This document shows, piece by piece, positions 17,070-26,153 of a DNA stretch of 42,054 bases. The position numbers and the translations under genes were made by a program. Every line of letters starts with the position of its first letter. Position 1 is the stretch's first letter. Source of the DNA: Saprospiraceae bacterium (GTDB taxonomy: Bacteria; Bacteroidota; Bacteroidia; Chitinophagales; Saprospiraceae); contig JAEUUO010000039.1 of NCBI GenBank assembly GCA_016787575.1, positions 1 to 42,054 on the forward strand. The letters are read 5' to 3'. A model generated the notes under the pieces. That model was not told the origin of the DNA. It did no database searches and worked only from the letters and a program-made list of their open reading frames with translations.

Positions 17070-17441
17070 TTATGCTTCGCTGCTTTCTCTAACAACTTGA
17101 GCGCGCTCTTTAATTCTTGCTTTTTTACCTGATAATTTGCGGAGGTAAAATAATTTGGCACGACGAACACGGCCTTTCTTTACAACTTTAATTTCGGCAA
17201 TATTGGGAGATGAGAATGGAAAAATACGCTCGACACCCACGCCACTTGAAACTTTTCTGACAGTAAAGGTTTTATTTTTACCCTCTCCCCTGATATTGAT
17301 TACATCGCCTCTAAAATCCTGGATACGCTCTTTATTTCCTTCGATGATTTTATAACTGACTACAATAGAATCTCCTGAGCTAAACTCCGGAATCCGACTG
17401 GTGTCCATAAGTGTGTCTTGTACGTATTTGAGCAAATCCAT
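17070..17441 (-). CDS. rplS: 50S ribosomal protein L19
   Basis: A 123-aa L19. The start [29 protein letters not shown] leads to [14 protein letters not shown], the signature [23 protein letters not shown], and a basic tail [25 protein letters not shown]19 sits at the 30S-50S interface. The length fits the family (about 115 aa) with a small C-terminal extension. It is usually near rpsP-rimM-trmD, but is alone here. Its own promoter box lies 34 bases upstream. Confidence 0.98.
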   Translation of the reverse strand: MDLLKYVQDTLMDTSRIPEFSSGDSIVVSYKIIEGNKERIQDFRGDVINIRGEGKNKTFTVRKVSSGVGVERIFPFSSPNIAEIKVVKKGRVRRAKLFYLRKLSGKKARIKERAQVVRESSEA

Positions 17442-17474
17442 GATGATTTAGTTTAAGGATTTTAAAAAGAGTCG

Positions 17475-17482
17475 CAAAGATA
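17475..17482 (-). promoter_or_regulatory. -7 box TATCTTTG for rplS
   Basis: TATCTTTG on the minus strand is an exact TAnnTTTG match, 33 bases before the rplS ATG. The -33 region is AT-rich with no clear TTTG. Confidence 0.65.
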
Positions 17483-17518
17483 TAGAATTTAGACGAAAAT
17501 CTAAAAATTTAGCCTAAT

Positions 17519-19786
17519 TTATCTTATTAAATTGGCAAAACCTTTCAATTCTATCAATTGATTGCGTGGAGTCGTGTACCGGACCAAATAAACATAAACG
17601 CCATTTGGCAAATTACTTCCAGAGTTTTCAAATCGTCCATTCCACCCTTCCCTGGGATCATTTGTTTTAAATACCCTGCCTCCCCATCGGTCCCAAATAC
17701 TCATCTCAAAAGATCCCATACCATCCAATACCCCCAAACCCAAAAAATACTCATTTTTTGAATCCCCATTAGGCGTAAAGGCATTTGGCATATGATAAGT
17801 TACAATTGGCTCTACATCAAGATATTGCGTCAATGTATCCCGACACCCGTTATTGTTTATTGCTATCAATTGGATGGATTGTCTGCCGGTATCTCTAAAA
17901 GTATATATCGGATTGATCAGACTGCTTTTATCCGTTTGATCAAAAATCCATAAACGACTGTTTGTATTGGTAGACAAATCTGTGAAACTGGCCGTTTTTT
18001 GAAACGAACTGAATTTATCAGGAGTATAGCTAAAATCCGCTTTAGGTGATTGCCTCACATTTATCCAATTTGGGTAGGCTTTTTCAATGTAACAGCCTAT
18101 TGGAGAGGTAATTTGAAGTTTCACTGAATACAAACCTCCATCTTTATAACTATGACAAGGTGAAATATCCGAACTGGACTTGCCATCTCCAAAGTCCCAA
18201 ACAATGGTATAACTTGTGTCGATGGGTACTGAAAGGTTGTTAAAACATACATTTAAAGGCGTGCATCCATCAAAAGCAGAAGGATCTACTACCAACAAAG
18301 GCGGCACCGGAAAATATGGAATCATAGCTACTGTATCGTCCACACAGCCGTTGATATCCCTTACTTGAAGCTGAATGGGCTTTAAGCCCGGGGTATTAAA
18401 CACAAAACTTGGATTTGCCAGAACAGAATTCCCCGAACTTGCAAAAGTCCAATCCCAATTGGTTAGTTGTCCGCTTCCGGAAAATGATTGATCTGAAAAC
18501 AAGACCGGTCCTGCTATACAAGTATCGTAAACAAAGTTAAATCCGGCTCTTATTTCAGGGAAAACATTAACCTGGATATCTGCGGAATCAGAGCACTCAC
18601 TCCCAGGGTTTAAAACCATTTTTCCAAAGTAACTTCCTAAACCCGGAAAGCTAAATCGTGCATTCCTTTGTTTTTCTTTTTGTTGCATTCCCCCTATGTT
18701 GAATGTCCAATCATACTCCCTTATAAATTGGGCATCCGTGCTTAAATTTTCAAAATCAAGGTCCGATTTACCACACAGGTTGATGATAAATTTTTTTCCA
18801 TTGAGTATTGAATCTGATTTCAATTTTGCATGGACTTTAGGCTCACAATACGTTACATTAAATTGAAAATCCCTTCTAGTTTCCGTCAGTAAAATGCCAT
18901 TCCGGTATTCACGTATGCAAACACCAACTACAAATTGGCCTTGAATTTCAGGTTTTCCACTGATTATTCCTGTTAATGGATCAATGGTAACCACAGGATT
19001 TCCTGCAAGTGGAGCATTTGCTGAATAAATTGGGGTACGATAATTTACGGTATTGAATGGAGGTGGACAATTAAACGGATCCGGTTTTACACCATAACAC
19101 ATCTCACTGCCATTTAATGTCCCATCTTGCCCACCGGCAACCAATGGAGTACAAAATTCATAGGTCACCTGGTCCCCATCTCGGTCTATAATCGAATGAT
19201 CGAAATTTAAGGAGCTGTTGATACAAATAACTATGGGCGGGAATTTTTTAAATACAGGACTGTTGTTACAAACTCGTTGTGCTTCCGGAGTTATTTCAAT
19301 CACAAATGCTGCACCATCCATACCAGGAGCTATTATGTTTGAAATGGTTTCATTTCGACAACATCGTTGATAAGCGATGTAATAAGAATTTGTGCTCATC
19401 CTCAAAATCCCTGTTTGGAATTCATAAGTCCCTTCCTGAACGCAAACGTTTTCAGGCACTATCAAACAGGGATTGTCATCATCTGCATTGATGTTAACAA
19501 TGGGAGTTTTCAAAATCACCTGATCCAGTTTCTTTACATTTCGAAAAAAACCATTGGGCAATTTTTCATAAATTCCAATTTTGATTTGTTCATCAAATTC
19601 AGCAGCCTGAGGAGCATAACAATCTCTGTACATTTTCAATGTTACTGCAAAATTGACAAACTTATTTACGGTATCTACACTGAGGCAGCGGTATGACATG
19701 TCCCCTCCTATGATGTGTTTACCGCTAAGCAGTAAGGATTGACCTAGAAAAAATAATAATAGCAATAAGAATCTCAAAATAGGCAT
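17519..19786 (-). CDS. PKD-repeat surface protein with CHU_C/T9SS type B sorting domain
   Basis: A 755-aa secreted protein. After a signal peptide (LRFLLLLLFFLGQSLLLSG) comes a domain with the start IIGGDMSYRCL and the pattern LKMYRDCYAPQ, frequent in Saprospiria surface proteins. Cadherin-like segments follow (DRDGDQVTYEF, IDPLTGIISGKPEIQGQFVVGVCIREYRNG). Then come about four PKD-type repeats, one with the classic VWDFGDGKSS. The last ~85 residues are the CHU_C (gliding-associated, type B) sorting domain: MPNAFTPNGDSKNEYF to NGVYVYLVRYTTP. It is expected to be exported by T9SS and remain at the surface. Adhesion is a plausible role but is inferred. No operon partner. Confidence 0.92.
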   Translation of the reverse strand: MPILRFLLLLLFFLGQSLLLSGKHIIGGDMSYRCLSVDTVNKFVNFAVTLKMYRDCYAPQAAEFDEQIKIGIYEKLPNGFFRNVKKLDQVILKTPIVNINADDDNPCLIVPENVCVQEGTYEFQTGILRMSTNSYYIAYQRCCRNETISNIIAPGMDGAAFVIEITPEAQRVCNNSPVFKKFPPIVICINSSLNFDHSIIDRDGDQVTYEFCTPLVAGGQDGTLNGSEMCYGVKPDPFNCPPPFNTVNYRTPIYSANAPLAGNPVVTIDPLTGIISGKPEIQGQFVVGVCIREYRNGILLTETRRDFQFNVTYCEPKVHAKLKSDSILNGKKFIINLCGKSDLDFENLSTDAQFIREYDWTFNIGGMQQKEKQRNARFSFPGLGSYFGKMVLNPGSECSDSADIQVNVFPEIRAGFNFVYDTCIAGPVLFSDQSFSGSGQLTNWDWTFASSGNSVLANPSFVFNTPGLKPIQLQVRDINGCVDDTVAMIPYFPVPPLLVVDPSAFDGCTPLNVCFNNLSVPIDTSYTIVWDFGDGKSSSDISPCHSYKDGGLYSVKLQITSPIGCYIEKAYPNWINVRQSPKADFSYTPDKFSSFQKTASFTDLSTNTNSRLWIFDQTDKSSLINPIYTFRDTGRQSIQLIAINNNGCRDTLTQYLDVEPIVTYHMPNAFTPNGDSKNEYFLGLGVLDGMGSFEMSIWDRWGGRVFKTNDPREGWNGRFENSGSNLPNGVYVYLVRYTTPRNQLIELKGFANLIR

Positions 19787-19938
19787 TTCATTATACCAAT
19801 CTAAACGAATTCCATCGTTAATTGGTTACGTAATTGTAAAACTAATTTTTTGGAAATGTACTAAAACTCCAACCAAACTTGATCTACCAGCTCTAACCAC
19901 AGCAATCCAAAGAAATTAATAGGTTAAAGAAGGTGTAT

Positions 19939-19946
19939 TAGGTTTG
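19939..19946 (+). promoter_or_regulatory. -7 box TAGGTTTG before the TsaC/Sua5 gene
   Basis: TAGGTTTG fits TAnnTTTG and lies 46 bases before the ATG at 19993. No clear -33 element. The rest of the 19787-19992 spacer shows nothing else. Confidence 0.45.
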
Positions 19947-19992
19947 GTTGATTTTGACAATTTCCAAATCCAATGCAAAATTAAATTTTTGA

Positions 19993-20577
19993 ATGAATTT
20001 CAATTTAAATGACGAAAATACTGATTTCCAGCAAGCTGTCAGCTGCTTGAAGGAAGGAAAGGTCTTATTGTATCCGACCGATACCATTTGGGGGCTTGGC
20101 TGTTCAACTGCTTTTCCAGAGACCTTGGCCAGGTTGTTTGAGATTAAACACAGACCTGAAAACAAAGCAGCCATCCTTTTGGTGGATTCCATTTCCATGT
20201 TAAAAAATTACATAGACCACATTCATCCGCGGGTTGAAACTCTGATGGGATTTCACAAAAGACCCCTGACCGTAATTTATAGGAAATCTAAAAATCTGGA
20301 TCCACGATTTACAGCAGCGGATGGTTCGATAGCCATTCGGGTGTGCGAAGATCCCTTTTGTCAGGCACTGATTCGGGAAATTAATGGTCCGATTGTCTCT
20401 ACGTCTGCAAATTTTGCTGGGAAAGAAGCCCCCTCAAATTTTAGTGAAATTGATCCTCTGCTAATACAGCAAGTGGATTATGTAGTTAAATACAGACAAA
20501 GCGATGTTACAGAAAACCAAGTCAGCGCAATCATTCGTTTTGATCCGGAGGGAGAATTGGAATTTATAAGAATGTGA
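19993..20577 (+). CDS. tsaC: L-threonylcarbamoyladenylate synthase (TsaC/YrdC type)
   Basis: A 194-aa Sua5/YciO/YrdC-domain protein without the extra Sua5 C-terminal domain, hence TsaC-like. The motifs are YPTDTIWGLGCS at the start, IKHRPENKAAILLVDS (the K-x-R signature), PLTVIYR, SIAIRVCEDPFCQALI and PIVSTSANFAGKEAP. It makes threonylcarbamoyl-AMP from threonine, bicarbonate and ATP for the t6A37 modification of ANN-decoding tRNAs. A YciO-type paralogue of unknown role is the alternative, but the full motif set favours the t6A enzyme. The gene converges on ctpA with a gap of 33 bases. Confidence 0.88.
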   Translation: MNFNLNDENTDFQQAVSCLKEGKVLLYPTDTIWGLGCSTAFPETLARLFEIKHRPENKAAILLVDSISMLKNYIDHIHPRVETLMGFHKRPLTVIYRKSKNLDPRFTAADGSIAIRVCEDPFCQALIREINGPIVSTSANFAGKEAPSNFSEIDPLLIQQVDYVVKYRQSDVTENQVSAIIRFDPEGELEFIRM

Positions 20578-20610
20578 TTTTCATAAATAAAATCTGCAAG
20601 ACTTGTAAAT

Positions 20611-22158
20611 TTAATTTTTGATTTCACTGATTGCTTTTAGAAATACCGGATCTGTTTTTAACAATTGTTGCTGGTAAGCTTGTTCCCCATAAATCCAAAG
20701 TTGCAGGATGGCATGGCAGGTTTGAATAAGTTGAGATTCATTCCATTTGATTCCAGGATAGTTTGCCTGAGCCTTTAAAAATCCATTTTTAAGAATCAGA
20801 TCCAATGGTTTATTGTTTTCAATTGATTCTTTGTTTTTAGTTACTAATTTTTTTAACTCGAGGATGTGTTCAGCAACAATTTGAACTGATAAACTATGGT
20901 TACTTGAATCCAAAGCCGGATTTGAATCTGGTATTTCTATATCCGGAACCACGCCTTGATTTGAAACCAATTTGCGTTTTTTTACACTGTAATAAATTGC
21001 CTTGCTTGAGTCTTCAGGATTCGATAAAAAAATATAACCATTTGCATTGTCGTATGGTTTTTGAATGCATCTACCCGAATTTGTGATGAACCGGCTCACT
21101 GCCAATCGGATTGCTGAACCATCTGGCAAACTGTATTGTTCGAGTACAGTCCCTTTTCCATATGTGTTTTGTCCGATTGCAATTGCCCGGTCCAGGTCTT
21201 GCAAAGAAGCAGCAATTAGTTCTGCTGCCGATGCTGTTTCAGCATCTACCAATACAATTATTTTGTCTAATCTGAAAAAAGGTTTTCCTGTTGATTTAAA
21301 TTCTTTCTCTGTTGTTTTAGATCCTTTAGTTTTAAATAGCAATACATCTTTTTCAGGTATCAGTTGGTTTAGAATGTATGCAGCTTCATGTACCATCCCT
21401 CCTGCATTTCCACGCAAATCAATGATTAACCGTTTGCAGTTTTTATCTGAAACATAGGTTTCCAAAACATTCATAAATTCCCTGTAACTTTCTTTATTGA
21501 GAATTTTTATTTTCAGGTATACGATTCCTGCTTCAGGACTAAAAGAAAGAGTTACAGCCTCATCTTTAAACGTGCTTAAGGCAATTTTGGATATATGATT
21601 TCGTGCTTGTTTACGACTGTACCATTCAAATTCAACAGTATCCTGATTGGATTCAAAAATAGTTTCAATCAAAGAATCAAGCGCGTACATATCAGGATGA
21701 ACCGACATCCCATTGATGCGTTTGATTTGATCCCCAGATTCCATTCCGACTTTAAAGGCTTCACTTACTTCGCGCACGTGTTGGATATAAACTGTAGTGT
21801 CTGAAATAATCAGATCCAATCCAAAATCCTGAGCGGTTCCATTCATCCGATTTGCAAATGCATTGATTTCACTAGATGGAATGTAATCGGAGTATGGGTC
21901 TAATGTAGAGAGCCAGGCATCGAGAGCCAGGTCTGTACTTTCATCTAAATCAATACTATCTATATATTTCGATTGGATATATCCCAAAACATCCGCAAAT
22001 TTTTGAATGCGGTCTGTTGCATTTAATGGATAGGAATTTGTTTCTACCAAAGGTTTTTGAATCTGGCGCATATTCATACCGGCTATCAAACCAATGGCTG
22101 CAGACAAACCCAATAAGAAAGGCTGCCATTTTTTATATGTATCTAAATGGGTGCTCAC
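20611..22158 (-). CDS. ctpA: C-terminal processing peptidase, S41 family
   Basis: A 515-aa S41 peptidase with an N-terminal membrane anchor or signal (QPFLLGLSAAIGLIAGM). A PDZ domain lies at about 95-180 (VREVSEAFKVGMESGDQIKRING). The tail-specific protease domain has LRGNAGGMVHEAAYIL, the nucleophile Ser310 in ETASAAELIAASLQD and the general base Lys335 in TYGKGTVLEQ, 25 residues apart as in E. coli Prc. It degrades or trims periplasmic proteins at exposed C-termini. The start lies two bases past the stop of gap, so it belongs to the gap transcript, a pairing with no obvious biochemical reason. Confidence 0.93.
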   Translation of the reverse strand: MSTHLDTYKKWQPFLLGLSAAIGLIAGMNMRQIQKPLVETNSYPLNATDRIQKFADVLGYIQSKYIDSIDLDESTDLALDAWLSTLDPYSDYIPSSEINAFANRMNGTAQDFGLDLIISDTTVYIQHVREVSEAFKVGMESGDQIKRINGMSVHPDMYALDSLIETIFESNQDTVEFEWYSRKQARNHISKIALSTFKDEAVTLSFSPEAGIVYLKIKILNKESYREFMNVLETYVSDKNCKRLIIDLRGNAGGMVHEAAYILNQLIPEKDVLLFKTKGSKTTEKEFKSTGKPFFRLDKIIVLVDAETASAAELIAASLQDLDRAIAIGQNTYGKGTVLEQYSLPDGSAIRLAVSRFITNSGRCIQKPYDNANGYIFLSNPEDSSKAIYYSVKKRKLVSNQGVVPDIEIPDSNPALDSSNHSLSVQIVAEHILELKKLVTKNKESIENNKPLDLILKNGFLKAQANYPGIKWNESQLIQTCHAILQLWIYGEQAYQQQLLKTDPVFLKAISEIKN

Positions 22159-22160
22159 TG

Positions 22161-23630
22161 CTAGTAATACGTATAGCGTCGCACTTTAGCTACGTGCTTG
22201 GCAAGTCGCACTACCTGACACGTATATCCAAATTCATTGTCGTACCATGCATAGATGGTTACCGTCTTTCCGTCGGCAGAAACGATGGTTGATGGGGCAT
22301 CAACTACTGAAGCGCAGGTTGTGCCCACTGCATTGCTTGAAACGTATTCATTCGAAGTAGAATATTGCAATTGCTCAACCAGATCACCATACAAGCTTGC
22401 ATGTCGCAATTTTGCAAGTATATCTTCCAGATTGCTTGATTTCTCTAATGTTAAATTCAAGATCGCCAGTGAAACATTTGGGACCGGTACACGTACAGCA
22501 TTGCCGGTTAGTTTTCCTTTTAAATGCGGTAAAACTTTTGCAACAGCACTCGCTGCCCCCGTACTGGTGATAACCATGTTGATAGGAGCACCTCGACCCC
22601 TTCTCGGTTTGCGGTGAAAATTATCCAATAAATTTTGATCGCTTGTATAAGCATGAACGGTTTCCAGATGTCCTTTTTCAATTCCAAAAGCCTGATCTAT
22701 TACTTGAATGATTGGCACAATTGCATTGGTGGTACAAGAAGCGGCGCAAAAAATAGTTTCATTTGGATTGTCAGCTTCCTGTGTATTGACGCCAACTACA
22801 ATGTTGGGTATGTCTTTACCCGGAGCTGTTAAAATAATTTCAGAAATCCCTGGTCTTAAATGTGCTGATAATTTTTCTCTGGTGTCAAACATTCCGGTAT
22901 TATCAATCAACAGCGCATCGTGGATTCCATAATCTTCATAATTTATTTCAGCGGGGGATGCTGCAAATATCATGTGGATGCGATTGCCATTAATGATGGC
23001 TTCAGTTCCATCTGGACTCACTTCAATGGCTCCTGGAAAACTTCCATGTATGGAATCACTTTCTAGAAGTGCCAATCGTTTGTGAACTTCTTCAAATTGA
23101 TTTTTCATTCCGGCTCTCACTACAATGGCCTTAAGTCTTAATTGCTCCCCGCTACCAGTTGAAGAAATTAATCGTCTGGCAACCAGTCGACCGATTCGTC
23201 CAAAACCATACAAAACCACATCTTTAGGTTCGAAGCCAACATTTCCAATTTGCAAACCTGATTGCAGGCGATCTTTGATAAAATGGTCTAAACTATCAAA
23301 ATGTTTCTGTTGCGTTTCCCATTCAGAAGCCAATTTACCAATATCGATGCGTGAAGGGCCCAGTTCATTCATTTTAAAAATAATCCGGGCTATTTCCAGA
23401 CTTAAATCCAGATCGAGTGGTTTGTCAATATAATTTTTTGCAAAAAGGTGGTCGCTTATGATTTGACTGGGGCGCACATCATAAAGATCTTTTCGAAAGA
23501 TGACCAATTCGATCGAACGGTCAAAACGCAGGTCGCCAACGATTTTACTTAGCTCCAGTGCATTTTTTTCTTTTTCCCGCCAGTCTTTGAGAGCGAGTTC
23601 AATTTTTTCGTTTTGGTTAACGATGGACAT
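22161..23630 (-). CDS. gap: Glyceraldehyde-3-phosphate dehydrogenase with N-terminal extension
   Basis: A 489-aa GAPDH. The usual enzyme is about 335 aa; here the Rossmann start LYGFGRIGRLVARRL begins near 140. About 135 N-terminal residues (KDWREKEKNALELSKIVGDL onward) precede it, as in the long GAPDH form of Bacteroidota. The catalytic Cys299 lies in CAASCTTNAIVP, with HAYTSDQNLLDN, RPRR-type RKPRRGRGAP, TSTGAASAVAKVLP and WYDNEFGYTCQVV downstream. It interconverts glyceraldehyde-3-phosphate and 1,3-bisphosphoglycerate. The extension may act in regulation or coenzyme choice (inference). It is followed directly by ctpA and preceded by rpoD, 60 bases away on the same strand. Confidence 0.93.
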   Translation of the reverse strand: MSIVNQNEKIELALKDWREKEKNALELSKIVGDLRFDRSIELVIFRKDLYDVRPSQIISDHLFAKNYIDKPLDLDLSLEIARIIFKMNELGPSRIDIGKLASEWETQQKHFDSLDHFIKDRLQSGLQIGNVGFEPKDVVLYGFGRIGRLVARRLISSTGSGEQLRLKAIVVRAGMKNQFEEVHKRLALLESDSIHGSFPGAIEVSPDGTEAIINGNRIHMIFAASPAEINYEDYGIHDALLIDNTGMFDTREKLSAHLRPGISEIILTAPGKDIPNIVVGVNTQEADNPNETIFCAASCTTNAIVPIIQVIDQAFGIEKGHLETVHAYTSDQNLLDNFHRKPRRGRGAPINMVITSTGAASAVAKVLPHLKGKLTGNAVRVPVPNVSLAILNLTLEKSSNLEDILAKLRHASLYGDLVEQLQYSTSNEYVSSNAVGTTCASVVDAPSTIVSADGKTVTIYAWYDNEFGYTCQVVRLAKHVAKVRRYTYY

Positions 23631-23690
23631 AGGATTAAATTTTCCGCAAAGGTTATAAAATCCGAAGCAAAAAACAATCCGGCTTGCGGT

Positions 23691-24557
23691 TTATCCGAGG
23701 TATTGTTTAAGTAATTTACTTCTGGACGCTGAACGCAATTTATTAATTGCTTTATCTTTTATTTGGCGGACCCGTTCGCGGGTTAGTCCAAATTTATCTC
23801 CAATATCCTCTAATGATTCCGGATGTTCAACGCCAATTCCAAAATACAATTTAATCACATCGGCCTGGCGATCTGTTAGCGTGCCCAGGGCGCGTTCAAT
23901 TTCTTGACGAAGGGAATCTTTAAATTCCAGTTTGGCGTCTGTAGCGGGTGTGCTATCGTTTTCCAAGACATCCAACAAGGAATTGTCTTCTCCTTCAACG
24001 AAAGGAGCATCCATGGATACGTGTCTGGCTGCTACTCCCATAGTGGTTTCAACTTCCTCAGTTGGAATTTCAAGCAAGGTGGCTAACTCTTCTGCAGACG
24101 GTTCTCGTTCGAATTCTTGTTCCAGCTCAGAAAAGGCTCTGTTAATTTTATTAAGCGAACCCACTTTGTTTAGAGGCAGACGCACAATCCGTGATTGTTC
24201 GGCCAAAGCCTGTAAAATGGATTGACGAATCCACCAAACGGCATAAGAAATAAACTTAAATCCACGGGTTTCATCAAAACGTTGAGCAGCTTTAATTAGA
24301 CCCAAATTACCTTCATTGATCAAATCTGAAAGAGAAAGTCCCTGATTTTGATATTGTTTTGCTACTGAAACCACAAAACGAAGATTTGCTTTGGTGAGGC
24401 GTTCCAAAGAAAGTTGGTCCCCTTGTTTTATTTTTTTGGCTAAATCTACTTCTTCCTCCGGCGTCAAAAGATCCACTTTTCCAATTTCCTGTAAATATTT
24501 TTCGAGAGACTGACTTTCCCGATTGGTGATGGATTTAGTAATCTTTAACTGCCTCAT
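23691..24557 (-). CDS. rpoD: Primary RNA polymerase sigma factor, Bacteroidota type
   Basis: A 288-aa sigma-70. It has region 1.2 ([20 protein letters not shown]) but lacks the long region 1.1, as in the primary sigma of Bacteroidota. Region 2 includes [20 protein letters not shown] and [15 protein letters not shown]. Region 3 starts at IVRLPLNK. An acidic linker ([21 protein letters not shown]) is the region 3.2 finger. Region 4 has [19 protein letters not shown], the helix-turn-helix for the -33 element. It recognises TAnnTTTG/TTTG promoters, which fits the boxes seen through this window. The gene is divergent from the START-like gene over a 226-base AT-rich gap. Confidence 0.97.
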   Translation of the reverse strand: MRQLKITKSITNRESQSLEKYLQEIGKVDLLTPEEEVDLAKKIKQGDQLSLERLTKANLRFVVSVAKQYQNQGLSLSDLINEGNLGLIKAAQRFDETRGFKFISYAVWWIRQSILQALAEQSRIVRLPLNKVGSLNKINRAFSELEQEFEREPSAEELATLLEIPTEEVETTMGVAARHVSMDAPFVEGEDNSLLDVLENDSTPATDAKLEFKDSLRQEIERALGTLTDRQADVIKLYFGIGVEHPESLEDIGDKFGLTRERVRQIKDKAINKLRSASRSKLLKQYLG

Positions 24558-24783
24558 GAATGGTTGATAAATTTATAAAATATTAAAAATCAGATAATTA
24601 TAAAATAAATTACAGAAATTTTATAATAGAGGGCGAAAATAATGCCAAGCCAGCAATTATCTCCCCATCACGAATTAATGTTTTGTGAATAAAAAAAGTT
24701 CATGATTTAACAAAAAAATATTCAAACAATTTTAATATTGCCGCTTCAACGCTGCTCAATTTTATAAAAAAGATAAAGTATCA
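24558..24783. other. Divergent spacer between rpoD and the START-like gene
   Basis: This very AT-rich 226-base spacer must hold promoters for both genes. On the rpoD side the nearest to a -7 box is TATTTTCG around 24636-24643, one mismatch from TAnnTTTG, which would give a leader of roughly 75 bases. No hairpin or repeat stands out. Confidence 0.35.
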
Positions 24784-25158
24784 ATGGCCAGAGTCCAATT
24801 TCAAATCGAATTTATGTTTAAGTCATCGCCTGCGACGCTTTACCTTTTTACAACGGAACCCACCTGTATGGTGCGTTGGTTTTGTGATCGGGTAGACAAT
24901 ATTGGCGACCAATACACCTTTGACTGGGAAGGCGATCACGAAGAGGCCAGCCTTGTAGAAGACATTGAGGAAGAATTGGTAAAATACCGTTGGAATGACC
25001 GGGAAGATGAATTCTTGCAATTCCGCATCTACAAGACAGATATCACCAATGAAACCATCCTGGAGGTGACTGATTTTTGTGACGATGATGAGGTGAAAGG
25101 CCAAAAAGACCTTTGGGAAGTGTATATCAAAAAATTCAAAACTTTTTGTGGAGGTTGA
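24784..25158 (+). CDS. START-like domain protein (START_2/AHSA1-related)
   Basis: A 124-aa acidic protein matching the small START-like family found next to rpoD or in Bacteroidota core genomes: VQFQIEFMFKSSPATLYLFTTEPTCMVRWFCDRVDN, then YTFDWEGDHEEASLVEDIEEELVKYRW, and ILEVTDFCDDDEVKGQKDLWE. The fold is a helix-grip that usually encloses a hydrophobic ligand. No ligand or partner is known to me. It has no signal peptide, so is cytoplasmic. It faces the methyltransferase gene tail to tail. Confidence 0.85.
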   Translation: MARVQFQIEFMFKSSPATLYLFTTEPTCMVRWFCDRVDNIGDQYTFDWEGDHEEASLVEDIEEELVKYRWNDREDEFLQFRIYKTDITNETILEVTDFCDDDEVKGQKDLWEVYIKKFKTFCGG

Positions 25159-25179
25159 GTGGAGAGGAGGACAATTGCT

Positions 25180-25320
25180 AAGAGGAGTAGAGGCAAAGAG
25201 GACTAGAAATAAAGAATATTATTTGCTTAATAGCTTTCAGGTTTGTCTTTTTTGACTTCTAAATCTAATTTCTGAATTTGATTTTGGGTTGAGGCTAAAG
25301 ACTAAAGGCTAGAGACTAAA
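25180..25320. repeat. Degenerate heptad tandem array C (two tracts)
   Basis: The convergent spacer holds two heptad tracts. From about 25180 the words AGAGGAG, TAGAGGC, AAAGAGG, ACTAGAA and ATAAAGA follow each other. From 25292 the words AGGCTAA, AGACTAA, AGGCTAG and AGACTAA run in register, with G/A alternation at the third base. GCTAAGAGGAG at 25177-25187 is identical to a piece of array A. The 80 bases between the tracts show nothing. Confidence 0.7.
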
Positions 25321-25361
25321 GATTTTACCGCATTATAACAATGCTGAATTGTTCCAACAAA

Positions 25362-26153
25362 TTACTTTGATATTAAATAATATGCTGCAGTTGAATAATA
25401 ATTTCTGAGATAAGGAATTGCATTCAAAACTGGAATAACAGTCTTTGGTTCCAGGTTAAATTTGAATTTGTAGATTGGATTTGTGAAAAACAGTTTTCTA
25501 TTTAAAATTTGAAATTGATTTTGCTTAACGATTCTTTCAAATCGTTCAATAGATATGCCAGTATCTTTTATTTCCATAAATTCATTGAGAGTTATTGGAT
25601 CTTGTCCACCCCAAGATAATATTTTTTTATAAATGGATTTTGGCAATAAATGAAACCAGGGTAATTTACTCAGCAGTTTTGACTTGGCCATTTGCTGGTG
25701 CCCGCCAAAAGGCATTTGCCAGGGTGGGAAACCAAAAAAAATGACACCACCGGGATTCAGAAAACTTGCCAATTGTTGAATGAAATTTTCTTGCTTTGGA
25801 ATGTGCTCTATGACGTCTTTCAATAAGATGATGTCAAAAGGTCCATCTAAATCATATTTAAGCTGGATGTCGTAAATATTTTTTGAAAGGAATTTTAATT
25901 TTCCCAAGCCAAATGCTTCTTGTTGAAAATGCTTTGCTGCTTCAATGCGCGATGGACTCAAATCAATTCCATAACATGTCAATTCTTTTTCAATAAATGC
26001 TTTTAATACACCTGCTTCGGCGCAACCAATTTCCAATACGCGGTCCTGTTTCTGAATGGTTCGCTTGCTTTCTATAAATGGTATAATAAAATCTCTTGCA
26101 GTGAGATACTGCATATCAAAATACCGTTGTTTGTCTTTATGATAATCAAACAT
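25362..26153 (-). CDS. Class I SAM-dependent methyltransferase
   Basis: A 263-aa methyltransferase. The SAM-binding motif is RVLEIGCAEAGVLKAF (about 40-55), strand 2 ends in YGIDLSPSRI, and motif II is FDIILLKDVIEHI, a pattern seen in UbiG/Coq5-like and glycan-modifying methyltransferases. Motif III is GGVIFFGFPPWQMPFGGHQQ. The FPPW-x2-PFGGHQQ segment should help define a substrate subfamily, but I cannot name it. The start codon overlaps the stop of the crotonase gene (TAATG), so the two are coupled. The substrate could be a lipid, quinone or sugar. Confidence 0.85.
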   Translation of the reverse strand: MFDYHKDKQRYFDMQYLTARDFIIPFIESKRTIQKQDRVLEIGCAEAGVLKAFIEKELTCYGIDLSPSRIEAAKHFQQEAFGLGKLKFLSKNIYDIQLKYDLDGPFDIILLKDVIEHIPKQENFIQQLASFLNPGGVIFFGFPPWQMPFGGHQQMAKSKLLSKLPWFHLLPKSIYKKILSWGGQDPITLNEFMEIKDTGISIERFERIVKQNQFQILNRKLFFTNPIYKFKFNLEPKTVIPVLNAIPYLRNYYSTAAYYLISK

